This document shows positions 35,411 to 44,042 of a stretch of DNA of 64,000 bases, one piece after another. The stretch is from Natrarchaeobaculum sulfurireducens (lineage in GTDB: Archaea > Halobacteriota > Halobacteria > Halobacteriales > Natrialbaceae). Location: positions 3,038,001 to 3,102,000 of the forward strand of contig NZ_CP024047.1 in NCBI RefSeq assembly GCF_003430825.1. The letters are read 5' to 3'. Below the pieces are notes generated by a model that had not been told where the DNA came from, ran no database searches, and saw nothing but the letters and a program-made list of their open reading frames with translations. A program made the translations under genes and the position numbers. Each line of letters begins with the position of its first letter. Positions within the stretch are counted from its first letter, which is position 1.

Positions 35411-38110
35411 ATGACCGAGGCGACGGGGATCGTCGGTGAGTTTCTCTCGCTCAAAGCGGGCACCGACGCTGACGTGCTGGCGATGCAGTGTGGGGATTTC
35501 TACGAGTTCTTCGGCGACGACGCGGAACTGGTCGGCGACGAACTGGACCTCAAGGTGACCTCGAAGTCTTCACAAGGCCAGTCGTATCCGATGGCTGGGG
35601 TTCCACTCGACGACCTGACGCCGTATCTCAAGGCGCTGGTCGAACGCGGCTACCGGGTCGCCGTCGCCGACCAGTACGAAACCGACTCCGGCCACGCCCG
35701 CGAGGTCGTCCGCGTCGTTACGCCGGGGACGTTGCTCGAGACCACCGACGCCGACGCCCAGTACCTCACAGCAGTCGTCGGCGACGCCGCCGACAGTTCG
35801 GACGGACGGTCCGCTCGAGGGTCGTCCACCGACGCCGCTTACGGCCTCGCGTTCGCCGACGTGACGACCGGCCGGTTTCTCGTCGCCGAAGCCGACGACG
35901 TCGACGGCGCGCTGACCGAACTCTACCGCTTCGACCCGGTCGAAGTCCTCCCCGGCCCCGATGCCCGAACCGACGACCGCCTGCTCGAGACCGTCCGTGA
36001 GCGCTTCGACGCAACGCTGTCACTCCACGAGACGGAAGCGTTCGCCCCGAAACGCGCCGCCCACGCGGTTCGCGATCAGTTCGGCGCCGAGACCGTCGAT
36101 CGACTCCCCGTCGGCGAGCGAGCGGTCGCGGCCGCCGGAGCCGTTCTCTCGTACGTCGAGGAGACCGGCGCGGGCGTGCTCGCCTCGATGACGCGAGTTC
36201 AGGCCCACCACGGCGACGACCACGTCACGCTCGATGCGACCACCCAGCGCAACCTCGAGCTAACCGAGACCATGCAGGGCGAGCGCGACGGAACGCTGTT
36301 CGCCACCATCGATCACACCGAGACCAGCGCGGGCCGCCGGTTGCTCAAGGAGTGGCTCTGTCGGCCCCGCCGCTCGCTCGAGGTGCTCGAGCGCCGTCAG
36401 GAGTCTGTCGCCGCGCTCGCGTCGGCCGCGCTTGCACGCGACGAACTGTGCGACGCCCTCGGTGCGGCCTACGATCTGGCGCGGCTGGCGTCGAAGGCCA
36501 GTCACGGGAGCGCAGACGCGCGCGATCTGATCGCGGTCCGCGAGACGCTGGCCGTTCTGCCCGCCGTGGCCGAGACGATCGCCGCGACGCCCGACCTCGC
36601 CGATTCGCCGCTGTCAGAGATCGTCGAGCGGCCGGATCGGGCGGCCGCCCGCGAGCTACGCGAGACGCTCGAAACGGCTATTGCCGCGGAGCCGCCGTCG
36701 ACGGTGACCCAGGGCGAACTCTTCCAGCGTGGCTACGACGACGAACTCGACGACCTCATCGACCGCCACGAGGCGGTTCGTGAGTGGCTCGACTCCCTCG
36801 CCGACCGTGAAAAGCGCCAGTACGGCCTCTCACACGTCACCGTCGACCGCAACCGGACCGACGGCTACTACATCCAGGTCGGTAAATCCGCCGCCGACGG
36901 CGTCCCCGACCACTACGAGGAGATCAAGACGCTGAAAAACTCCAAACGGTTTACCACCGACGAACTCGAGGCCAAAGAACGCGAGATCCTCCGACTCGAA
37001 GAACAACGTGGCGATCTCGAGTACGACCTCTTCGAGGAACTGCGCGAGGACGTCGCCGCGGGTGCCGAACTGTTACAGGACGTCGGTCGGGCGCTCGCGA
37101 CCGTCGACGCCCTGGCGAGTCTGGCGACCCACGCCGCGGCGAACCGCTGGGTGAAACCCGAGTTGCACCGAGGGGATCGACTCGAGATCGACCAGGGTCG
37201 TCACCCCGTCGTCGAACAGACCACCGAGTTCGTCCCGAACGACGTCGGGTTGGATGGCGAACGGAGCTTTCTGGTCGTGACTGGACCCAACATGTCCGGT
37301 AAATCGACGTACATGCGCCAGGTCGCGTGTATCGTTCTGCTGGCACAGATCGGCAGTTTCGTCCCCGCACGTGAGGCGAACCTCGGCCTCGTCGACGGCA
37401 TCTTCACCCGCGTGGGCGCGCTCGACGAGCTCGCCCAGGGACGATCGACGTTCATGGTCGAGATGAGCGAACTCTCGAACATCCTGCACGCGGCGACCGA
37501 GGAGTCGCTGGTCATTCTGGACGAAGTCGGCCGCGGGACGGCGACGTACGACGGCATCTCGATCGCCTGGGCCGCGACCGAGTATCTACACAACGAGATC
37601 GCGGCGAAGACGCTATTTGCTACCCACTACCACGAGCTAACTGGCCTCGCTGAAACCCTCCCCCGCGTCGCCAACGTCCACGTCGCTGCGGACGAACGCG
37701 ACGGCGACGTCACCTTCCTTCGGACCGTCCGCGAAGGGCCGACCGATCGCAGCTACGGCGTTCACGTCGCCGAGCTCGCGGGCGTCCCCGACCCCGTCGT
37801 CGACCGCGCCGAGGTCGTCCTCGAGCGCCTGCGCGAGGAGAAAGCCATCGAAGCCAAAGGCAGTTCCTCGAACGAGCCCGTCCAGACCGTCTTCGACCTC
37901 TCGAGCGGCCAATTCCGCGGTTCGGTCGACGCCGATGGCGGCAAGCGAGCCGACGGATCGGCAGCAGACGACACCCCGATCGATCCCGAGACGGAGGCAG
38001 TGCTCGCGGACCTCGAGTCCGTCGACGTAACCCGGACGCCACCCGTCGAACTCGTCGCGAAGGTCCAGGAGTGGCAAGACCGACTCGAGGGCGACACGGG
38101 AAGCCACTGA
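35411..38110 (+). CDS. mutS: DNA mismatch repair protein MutS
   Basis: 899 residues from the ATG at 35411. Recognises mispairs and small loops. The mismatch-reading Phe-x-Glu motif is seen in QCGDFYEFFGDDA near residue 33. Later come the connector and lever domains, the clamp region ETAIAAEPPSTVTQGELFQRG, and the ATPase: Walker A VTGPNMSGKSTYMRQ near residue 626, Walker B LVILDEVGRGTATYDG, and LFATHYHELT. The C-terminal 80 residues carry an acidic low-complexity linker and an ending like the MutL/tetramer helix of bacterial MutS. Haloarchaea often have several mutS copies; no mutL lies next to it here. Confidence 0.95.
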   Translation: MTEATGIVGEFLSLKAGTDADVLAMQCGDFYEFFGDDAELVGDELDLKVTSKSSQGQSYPMAGVPLDDLTPYLKALVERGYRVAVADQYETDSGHAREVVRVVTPGTLLETTDADAQYLTAVVGDAADSSDGRSARGSSTDAAYGLAFADVTTGRFLVAEADDVDGALTELYRFDPVEVLPGPDARTDDRLLETVRERFDATLSLHETEAFAPKRAAHAVRDQFGAETVDRLPVGERAVAAAGAVLSYVEETGAGVLASMTRVQAHHGDDHVTLDATTQRNLELTETMQGERDGTLFATIDHTETSAGRRLLKEWLCRPRRSLEVLERRQESVAALASAALARDELCDALGAAYDLARLASKASHGSADARDLIAVRETLAVLPAVAETIAATPDLADSPLSEIVERPDRAAARELRETLETAIAAEPPSTVTQGELFQRGYDDELDDLIDRHEAVREWLDSLADREKRQYGLSHVTVDRNRTDGYYIQVGKSAADGVPDHYEEIKTLKNSKRFTTDELEAKEREILRLEEQRGDLEYDLFEELREDVAAGAELLQDVGRALATVDALASLATHAAANRWVKPELHRGDRLEIDQGRHPVVEQTTEFVPNDVGLDGERSFLVVTGPNMSGKSTYMRQVACIVLLAQIGSFVPAREANLGLVDGIFTRVGALDELAQGRSTFMVEMSELSNILHAATEESLVILDEVGRGTATYDGISIAWAATEYLHNEIAAKTLFATHYHELTGLAETLPRVANVHVAADERDGDVTFLRTVREGPTDRSYGVHVAELAGVPDPVVDRAEVVLERLREEKAIEAKGSSSNEPVQTVFDLSSGQFRGSVDADGGKRADGSAADDTPIDPETEAVLADLESVDVTRTPPVELVAKVQEWQDRLEGDTGSH

Positions 38111-38183
38111 CGATAGTACCGTCGACGCCGTTCCCACATTCGACGAGGCGGCCAGCGCCAGCCGAAGGCCGATCAGAGAGTCG

Positions 38184-38540
38184 TCAACTGGCGAGGTCGC
38201 GCTGGGCACGTCGAACCCGCAGGGTCACGACGGCGATGTAGACTCCGCCAGCGAGCAACAGGAGGTAGCCGGCGAGCATCCGCGGCCCGCTGGAGGCCGG
38301 CGCGAGCGAGAAGAGGCCGACGCCAGCGACACCGTAGGCGAGCGCGAAGTCCCGGCGGCCGTAGGCCCCGTGGAGGACGGCGAGGGCGGCGAACGTCGCG
38401 CCGAAGGCGGTGATCGCCACGACCGTCGGATCGAAACCGAAAATCGAGTCACCGACGAACCGACCGTAAACGTACGCGCCGAGTGCGACGACCGTTCCGA
38501 TGCCGATGACCGTCCCCTGTACGTCCTCCGACTCGTCCAT
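38184..38540 (-). CDS. Small four-helix membrane protein, unknown
   Basis: 118 residues. Hydrophobic segments VIGIGTVVALGAYVYG, PTVVAITAFGATFAALAVLHGA, FALAYGVAGVGLFSLAP and MLAGYLLLLAGGVYIAVVTLRV, with a short arginine-rich C-terminal tail. No recognisable motif. Encoded between mutS (convergent) and the zinc-ribbon gene upstream on the same strand, 63 nt apart. Confidence 0.7.
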   Translation of the reverse strand: MDESEDVQGTVIGIGTVVALGAYVYGRFVGDSIFGFDPTVVAITAFGATFAALAVLHGAYGRRDFALAYGVAGVGLFSLAPASSGPRMLAGYLLLLAGGVYIAVVTLRVRRAQRDLAS

Positions 38541-38603
38541 TGGCGTTTCGTTGGGTCGCCCCGCCCAAAGCCCTGCCGTTCGAGTGTCGGCCGGGTCGAG
38601 TCC

Positions 38604-39128
38604 TCAGAGGAGCCGATAGCGCCCGCGACTCTCGCTCGCCGCCCCCCGTCGAACCAGTTTCTCGAGCGCGCGCTCGGTGTAGCCCGCCGAGACGCCACGT
38701 TCGCCCGCGTAGGCGATCACGTCCGCCTCGGTCGGCTCCTCGAGATCCGCGAGGGCGGCCTCGACGATTTCTTTCTTGCTCCCGGTCGCCGTCGAACCCC
38801 GCGGGTCACGGTCGCCCGCCGCCTCGAGTTCGTCGACGTCCAATCCGGAGGCCTCGAGGTACTCGTCGTCGTCGACGACACCGTCGGCGACGTCGGTCGC
38901 TAAGTCCCCGAACGAGGGCAGTTCGGCGAACGCCTCGCCCTCACCCTGGCGGTTCGCGAGCATCGACGCGCGCACCTCGCGGGCGTGGTCTGCGTCGTCG
39001 GTCTCGACGAACTTCTTGCGCTTCTCGTAGGCCCGACGGGAGCCACAGCGGGGACACTGCGTCGTCTTCGATCGACCCTCGATCATCCACAGGTGCGAAC
39101 ACTCACTACAGCCGACGACCGCGTACAT
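38604..39128 (-). CDS. Zinc-ribbon plus winged-helix protein (DUF5817-like)
   Basis: 174 residues from the ATG at 39128 (MYAVVGCSECSHLW). The N-terminus is a zinc ribbon with CSEC and CPRCGSRRAYEKRKKF (four cysteines, residues 7-34). The C-terminal half, KKEIVEAALADLEEPTEADVIAYAGERGVS followed by ALEKLVRRGAASESRGRYRLL, is a helix-turn-helix of the winged type. The combination suggests a nucleic-acid-binding protein; I recall haloarchaeal members annotated DUF5817 or replication protein H, but no role is established. About 80 acidic linker residues join the two parts. Confidence 0.78.
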   Translation of the reverse strand: MYAVVGCSECSHLWMIEGRSKTTQCPRCGSRRAYEKRKKFVETDDADHAREVRASMLANRQGEGEAFAELPSFGDLATDVADGVVDDDEYLEASGLDVDELEAAGDRDPRGSTATGSKKEIVEAALADLEEPTEADVIAYAGERGVSAGYTERALEKLVRRGAASESRGRYRLL

Positions 39129-39260
39129 GTCTCGTCTCGAGGTGCGGGCTGCCGGTAATTCAACCTTTGGCGACCGCGGTGAACGGAGTCGCCGACGAAG
39201 GGCTGCTCGAGCGATGGGCAACCGTAGAATAATAGGTGATTGGACCCTCGCTCGAGGTGT

Positions 39261-39602
39261 ATGGAACGCATTTCACTGTCCGACTGTGAGCCGTCGGAGG
39301 CCGCCGACGGCGTCCACCTCGCGCTCATGGCTGGCGCTGAGGAGATGAACGTCCAGCACTTCGAGATCGAACCCGGCGCGACAGTCGACGAACACAGCCA
39401 CCCGCACGAACAGACCGGTTTCATCTACGAGGGGGAAGTGGTTTTCGAAAGCAACGGTGAGGAAGTCGTCTGCGGACCGGGGGATGCCTACGCGATTCCA
39501 GGTGGACAGCCCCACGCGGCCGAAAACCGCGGCGAAGAGCCCGTCCGTGGAATCGATGTCTTCAGTCCACCGCGGGACGACCCGAGCTGGCAGGACGACT
39601 GA
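39261..39602 (+). CDS. Cupin domain protein
   Basis: 113 residues from the ATG at 39261. Single cupin barrel: metal-binding motif 1 is EHSHPHEQTGFIYEGEVVF (His, His, Glu), motif 2 is GDAYAIPGGQPHAAEN (His). The short C-terminal tail ends FSPPRDDPSWQDD. Many such proteins bind iron, zinc or manganese and act as dioxygenase, isomerase or binding proteins; the substrate is open. Divergent from the zinc-ribbon gene. Confidence 0.88.
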   Translation: MERISLSDCEPSEAADGVHLALMAGAEEMNVQHFEIEPGATVDEHSHPHEQTGFIYEGEVVFESNGEEVVCGPGDAYAIPGGQPHAAENRGEEPVRGIDVFSPPRDDPSWQDD

Positions 39603-39953
39603 ATCGGGTCGCTGCACCGACGTCCGGTCGGGGACAGCGAGTAGCCACTGAGGCCCGTCGGGTGCGGTGTCCCCCACCGATGATCATCGGAGAGTGGCTG
39701 TGTTCGTTCCGTTGGACCATCGGTTCGCGATCATAGTGTGGCCTGGACGATCTGGGCCACAGTTGATCGGCCGACACCAGAACAACTATACTTTAGTTAG
39801 CTAAACCTGACTTTATAGCGATGTAACCTGCCACCGTTCGGGCGTCCTGTGTGCTTTGACAGCTTCACTTCAGCGATAGCCCCGATAGTCGAATCGTTAT
39901 ATTAATAAATTTGATATTCAAGATAATAATAGTAGTTAAAATAGAATTCAAAT
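39603..39953. other. AT-rich regulatory region upstream of the DoxX/NRAMP locus
   Basis: 351 nt with no gene. It contains a DtxR/IdeR-like palindrome at 39792-39805 followed by a TTTATA at 39812-39817. Positions 39890-39955 are among the most AT-rich in the window and lead straight into the DoxX gene start at 39954. Confidence 0.6.
39792..39805. promoter_or_regulatory. DtxR/IdeR-like palindromic operator
   Basis: TTTAGTTAGCTAAA contains the perfect palindrome TTAGCTAA and continues as CCTGA. It resembles the bacterial IdeR/DtxR box (TTAGGTTAGCCTAACCTAA), the target of iron- or manganese-dependent repressors. A TATA-like TTTATA begins 7 nt downstream, so a bound repressor would block transcription. 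The first gene downstream is a DoxX protein and the second an NRAMP-like transporter, which fits metal control. Inference from pattern only; haloarchaeal Idr/SirR boxes may differ. Confidence 0.5.
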
Positions 39954-41357
39954 ATGCTAGGAAATGTAGACGAAACTGAGACGTCGTCGATCGACCAACG
40001 AGCAGGTCCGTGGATCGCCTTCGCCAGAGTCTTCGTCGGACTCTTGCTCCTCTATGAGATCACGTTCGGGGGGTGGTGGAAACTCGGCTGGCCGACCACC
40101 GGAGCGAACCCCGACTGGATCGACCTCAGCGGGGGAGACCTCGGTCCGTTCGTCGGGGCCGAGGTGCAATCGGTCGCCGAACAGGCCATCGACCAGGGAA
40201 CGTACGGCTGGTTCGAAACGCTCCTCGAGGCAGTGGTCCTACCGGCACCCGAACTCTGGGCGGCGCTCGCGTTGCTCGCACAGCTCGGTGCAGCCATCGC
40301 GTTGATCGTCGGTTTCTGGACCCGGCCCGCCGCGCTCGTGACGATCCTGTACTTCCTGCCGGTGTTTCACTTCGGGATGATCCGAACATCGCCGCTATTG
40401 ACCGTTCCTGTCGCGTTCGCGTTCGTCGCGAACGCCGGGCGCTACTACGGCCTCGACGGGCTCCTCTGGAAGCGAGACTGTACACTCGGACGAGCGACGC
40501 GAGCGGTCAACGCACCGCTACCGATTCGACGTGAGTGGTATCCAGGCCTCGCCGCCATCGCCGCCGTCGTCGGCGTCTACTACCTGCTGACGATTCCCGA
40601 GATGGTCGACACCCGCGTCCATCTCACGGCACTCGAGATGACCGTCCTCGCCGGACTCGTCGCCGGCGGACTCTCGTTCGTCTATCGCGGCCGAGAACCG
40701 GTGACGGTCGCCGCTGACGCCCTCCGGGTGTTCGTCGGCTACCGATTCCTCCAAGAGATCGTCGTCCGGTCCGAACCCGGTGCGAACGCCCTACCGGGTT
40801 GGGCGAGCGTCGAGGCACAGACGGAGGTGTTCGCAGGAATCGCCGAGGCCCACGTCGCGCCGGTGGGAGCGTTCATCGAACTCGCCGTGTTACCGGCGAT
40901 GAGCGCCTGGGTGCTCGCGTTCGCCGCCGTCCAGACCACCGTCGGCGTCGCATTGCTGGTCGGTTACCGAACTCGAGTCGCCGGCACCGTCGCGGTGGTC
41001 TACCTCACGGCGTTGACGGCGCTCGGACTCGTTCGACTCGCCCCGCTCGTGTTCGCGAGCGCCATCGTTGCGGCGACGCTCGCTGGCCGACACGCCAGTC
41101 TCGACGCCGTCGCCGGGCGGACCGCTCGTCCCCCGGCAGTGCCGACCGCCGCGTCGCTGCCGGCTGTCGCGGTCGGCGTCGTGTTCCTCGCAGGCGCAGC
41201 AGTCATCGGGATCGACCCGACCGCTGGCTACGGCGCTATGGCCGGCCCGGTCGCTCTCGTGATGCTTGCGTTCGGCTGTCTCACGCTCGCGGCCGTCTCG
41301 AGTCCGCAGTCGCGTCGGTTGGCAAGAGCCGAATCGACGGCCGCGGCTGACGACTGA
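39954..41357 (+). CDS. Tandem DoxX-like membrane protein
   Basis: 467 residues with about ten membrane helices. Two DoxX-like repeats: the first starts ARVFVGLLLLYEITFGGWWK and contains LGAAIALIVGFWTRPAALVTI (residues 20-165); the second starts ALRVFVGYRFLQEIVVRSEP and contains TVGVALLVGYRTRVAGTVAV (about residues 260-390). Extra helices lie between and after. DoxX proteins are related to the small subunit of thiosulfate:quinone oxidoreductase, but most have no known substrate. Upstream is a possible metal-regulator box; an NRAMP-like transporter gene follows 79 nt later. Confidence 0.75.
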   Translation: MLGNVDETETSSIDQRAGPWIAFARVFVGLLLLYEITFGGWWKLGWPTTGANPDWIDLSGGDLGPFVGAEVQSVAEQAIDQGTYGWFETLLEAVVLPAPELWAALALLAQLGAAIALIVGFWTRPAALVTILYFLPVFHFGMIRTSPLLTVPVAFAFVANAGRYYGLDGLLWKRDCTLGRATRAVNAPLPIRREWYPGLAAIAAVVGVYYLLTIPEMVDTRVHLTALEMTVLAGLVAGGLSFVYRGREPVTVAADALRVFVGYRFLQEIVVRSEPGANALPGWASVEAQTEVFAGIAEAHVAPVGAFIELAVLPAMSAWVLAFAAVQTTVGVALLVGYRTRVAGTVAVVYLTALTALGLVRLAPLVFASAIVAATLAGRHASLDAVAGRTARPPAVPTAASLPAVAVGVVFLAGAAVIGIDPTAGYGAMAGPVALVMLAFGCLTLAAVSSPQSRRLARAESTAAADD

Positions 41358-41407
41358 CCGGTTCGAGGACACGGCCATCGTAGCAAACACTCACGAATAC
41401 CACGGAG

Positions 41408-41414
41408 TTTTATA
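41408..41414 (+). promoter_or_regulatory. TATA element of the NRAMP-like gene
   Basis: TTTTATA about 25 nt before the ATG at 41437, so the transporter can be transcribed separately from the DoxX gene as a leaderless mRNA and starts at MATEQRSVTF. Confidence 0.62.
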
Positions 41415-41436
41415 CGCCCCGTTACAAGGACTGACG

Positions 41437-42801
41437 ATGGCAACCGAGCAGCGATCGGTGACGTTCGGACGCGTCGGCGAGTACGTGAGACGACTGGGGC
41501 CGACCTGGCTTGCAGGTGCAATCGCCGCCGGACCGGCGACGATGGTCAGTCTGCTGGTCGCTGGGGCGAGTTTCGGCTACACGCTGTTGTGGGTGGTCGT
41601 CCTCTCGGCGGTGCTCGGGACGTTCGGGCAGTATCTCGCGATGCGGCTCGGGTTGCTTACCGAGGCGGGAATCGTCTCGGTCGTCGAGGAGCATCTGGGC
41701 TCGTTCTGGGCGTGGGTGCTCGTGATCGACGTCGTCCTCGCGGCAGGACTGGCACAGCTCGCGATCATGCTGACGCTCGCTGAAGTCAGCGCGACGATGG
41801 TCGGGAGCGCAGGCGTCGGAATCGCGCTCCTGGCCGATGCTCGGTTCTGGGGCGTGACGTGGGCGCTCGTGCTCGCACTCGGGCTGGCCGGTGGCGGCTA
41901 CCGGATCGCCGAACTCGGCGCGAAGGTGCTCGTCTCGCTGGTCGTCCTCGCGTTCGTCGCGTCGGTCGCCGTCGTTCCGATCGAACCGGCAGAGGTCGCT
42001 ACGGGCGTCGTCCCCGAGATCCCCGGCGTCGGCGGTGCGGTCGTCGCGGCAGGCATTCTCGGCGGTGCTGTCCACATCACGTTGTTGACCATGCAGAGTT
42101 ACACGATGCGGGCTCGAGGCTGGACCGCCGACGATCAGGACATCGCGACGTTCGACGTCGTGAGTTCGATGCTCGTCGCCTTTGGCGTCTTCAGCCTCGC
42201 CGTCTTTCTCGTCGCGGCGAGCGTCCTCCCCGCGGCCGGGGTCGATCCAGCGACGATCGACGAAATCGCGGCCGCCGAAGCACTCGGGCCGATCGCTGGC
42301 GATCACGCGATGTGGTTGTTCTTACTCGGTCTCCTGGGTGCGGCCGTCTCGACACTTGGTGGAAACACGATCGTTCCGCCGTACCTGCTCGCCGATAAAC
42401 TCGGCTGGGAACAGTCCATCGACGATCCGCGATATCGCGGGGCGATCGTCGTCGTTGCACTCGCTTCCGCAGTCGGGGCGTTCCTCGGTGGTGCGTTCTT
42501 TCAGGTGCTCGTTCTCGTCCTCGCGTTCGGGCTCGTCGGCACCCCCTTTGCGCTCGCCGTGATACTCTATCTGCTGAACGACCCCGACGTGGTTCCGGAG
42601 ACGAACTCGCCCGTGGCGAACGTCGGCGGGCTCGTCCTCTTCGCCGTCGCAACGATTCTCGCCGGTGAGTTCGTTCTCGAGGAACTCGAGACCGTCACCG
42701 AGCCCGTCTCGGCGTTCGTCGTCGCCTTCGCGATCGCGATGGGGCTTGCGATCTGCGGTCTCGTCGTGAAGTACGCTCGAGAACGCGTAGACCGGACGTG
42801 A
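41437..42801 (+). CDS. NRAMP-family-like divalent metal transporter, altered metal motif
   Basis: 454 residues from the ATG at 41437; the open frame further upstream lies within the DoxX gene. About 11 helices. GPTWLAGAIAAGPATMVSLLVAGASFGYTLLW is the first helix of the NRAMP fold. The hallmark DPGN (metal-binding Asp and Asn) is GPAT here, and the helix 6 MPH is AVHI (GGAVHITLLTMQSYTMRARGW). So the fold is that of NRAMP, but the classical Mn/Fe site is absent and the ion transported may be different. Preceded by a DoxX gene and a possible DtxR-type box. Confidence 0.78.
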   Translation: MATEQRSVTFGRVGEYVRRLGPTWLAGAIAAGPATMVSLLVAGASFGYTLLWVVVLSAVLGTFGQYLAMRLGLLTEAGIVSVVEEHLGSFWAWVLVIDVVLAAGLAQLAIMLTLAEVSATMVGSAGVGIALLADARFWGVTWALVLALGLAGGGYRIAELGAKVLVSLVVLAFVASVAVVPIEPAEVATGVVPEIPGVGGAVVAAGILGGAVHITLLTMQSYTMRARGWTADDQDIATFDVVSSMLVAFGVFSLAVFLVAASVLPAAGVDPATIDEIAAAEALGPIAGDHAMWLFLLGLLGAAVSTLGGNTIVPPYLLADKLGWEQSIDDPRYRGAIVVVALASAVGAFLGGAFFQVLVLVLAFGLVGTPFALAVILYLLNDPDVVPETNSPVANVGGLVLFAVATILAGEFVLEELETVTEPVSAFVVAFAIAMGLAICGLVVKYARERVDRT

Positions 42802-42840
42802 AACGCGCGGGCTCTCGAGGAGTGCGTACGCATCTGCCGG

Positions 42841-43254
42841 TCAGAGTCCGACGTTGAGCGCGTACGGCCATGGGACGGTAGCGGCGACGACGAACGCGAG
42901 CGCAGCCCCCGCACCGTAGACGTTCTTCAGAAAATGGGTCAGTTCGTCCTGTGTGTCTTCCTCGGGGACCGCCCAGAAGTCGTGCATCAACACTGCAGAT
43001 GCGACTAAGAACACGGCGAGCAGGCCTGCACCAATCGCGGGCACGACGCCGAGCACGATCGAGAGCCCACCGAAGATCAAGAGCCCGCCACTTCCCAGAA
43101 CCGACAGCCGAGGGGCAGGAAGGCCCTTGTACTCGGCGTACTGGGCCATCGAGTCCGTGTCGAGGAAGTGGTTCACGCCCGTAAACGCGAGCACGCCGCC
43201 GAAAGCGACGCGCGCGAGCAAGAAGAGGACATCCATACCGGTCGTCTCGAACAT
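42841..43254 (-). CDS. DoxX family membrane protein
   Basis: 137 residues, four helices. MDVLFLLARVAFGGVLAFTG and YAEYKGLPAPRLSVLGSGGLLIFGG are the standard DoxX opening, and MHDFWAVPEEDTQDELTHFLKN is the conserved loop before the last helix. A start six codons further on (43236) is possible. It is encoded convergently with the NRAMP-like gene, making it the second DoxX gene, and third DoxX-like domain, in 3.4 kb. Function unknown; quinone-linked redox or membrane-stress roles have been proposed for the family. Confidence 0.85.
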   Translation of the reverse strand: MFETTGMDVLFLLARVAFGGVLAFTGVNHFLDTDSMAQYAEYKGLPAPRLSVLGSGGLLIFGGLSIVLGVVPAIGAGLLAVFLVASAVLMHDFWAVPEEDTQDELTHFLKNVYGAGAALAFVVAATVPWPYALNVGL

Positions 43255-43502
43255 CAGCGGCCACCCGCTACTGGTTCGCAGTCGTCGTCGATTCTCGAGT
43301 TGCTGTCTCGTCTTCTCATGGTACCAGATCGTTCGACTCGGGCCGAATTATAGTTTCTTGGACATGTATGTCACCACGTAACGTCGATGTCCGTAAACCG
43401 GTCGCGACGAGCGTTCTCACTCGAGTCCGAATCCCGGTAAAATCAGACCATACTATCGTGTCGACACTGGCACACCCGGACAGCCCTGAGACGAAACGGT
43501 CG

Positions 43503-43946
43503 TCACGGCCTCGAGTTCACGAGCGCTTTGTGCATCTCGACGTGTGGAATGCCCGCCTCCTCGAACACGTCGCTCGAGCGGTCGTACCCCAACGCCTCGT
43601 AGAAGTCGGCGGCGTGCGTCTGAGAGTGGAGCACCAGCGTCTCGAGGTCGAGTGCGACGGCTTCGTCCTCGACGGCGGCCATGAGCGCGCGACCGATCCC
43701 TTCCTCGCGCCGTGAGTTCAGGACGGCAACGCGTTCGACTTTTCCGGTTTTAGGCTCGTACTCGCGGAGCCGGGCCGCACCGACCGCCTCGTCGCCATCG
43801 TAGGCGACGAAATGGACTGCATCGGCGTCGTATGCGTCGTACTCGAGTGTCTCATCGACGCCCTGTTCGGCGACGAACACCGCGTGTCGAACCGCGAACG
43901 CGTCTGCCCGTTCGTCCTCGTCGGCGACTACCCGTACGTCGACCAT
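43503..43946 (-). CDS. GNAT acetyltransferase, ElaA/YjcF-like
   Basis: 147 residues. RADAFAVRHAVFVAEQGVDETLEYD is the typical first helix of ElaA/YjcF-type GNATs; VERVAVLNSRREEGIGRALMAAVEDEA is acetyl-CoA motif A (RxxGIG), followed by LHSQTHAADFYEALGYDRSSDVFEEAGIPHVEM. Substrate not known for the group. Complete and of typical length. Confidence 0.88.
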   Translation of the reverse strand: MVDVRVVADEDERADAFAVRHAVFVAEQGVDETLEYDAYDADAVHFVAYDGDEAVGAARLREYEPKTGKVERVAVLNSRREEGIGRALMAAVEDEAVALDLETLVLHSQTHAADFYEALGYDRSSDVFEEAGIPHVEMHKALVNSRP

Positions 43947-44042
43947 CGACGGGTCGTAGGCGACCGGAACCCGAGAGCATTACGGACCTGAAACATCGAG
44001 CGCGGTACCGAGCCGGAACGGTCGGAGCCGACGCGCTCTCCG

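Noticed and set aside
35488-36023. Arginine-rich frames on both strands inside mutS
   Set aside because: Shadows of the mutS reading frame, no independent start signals.
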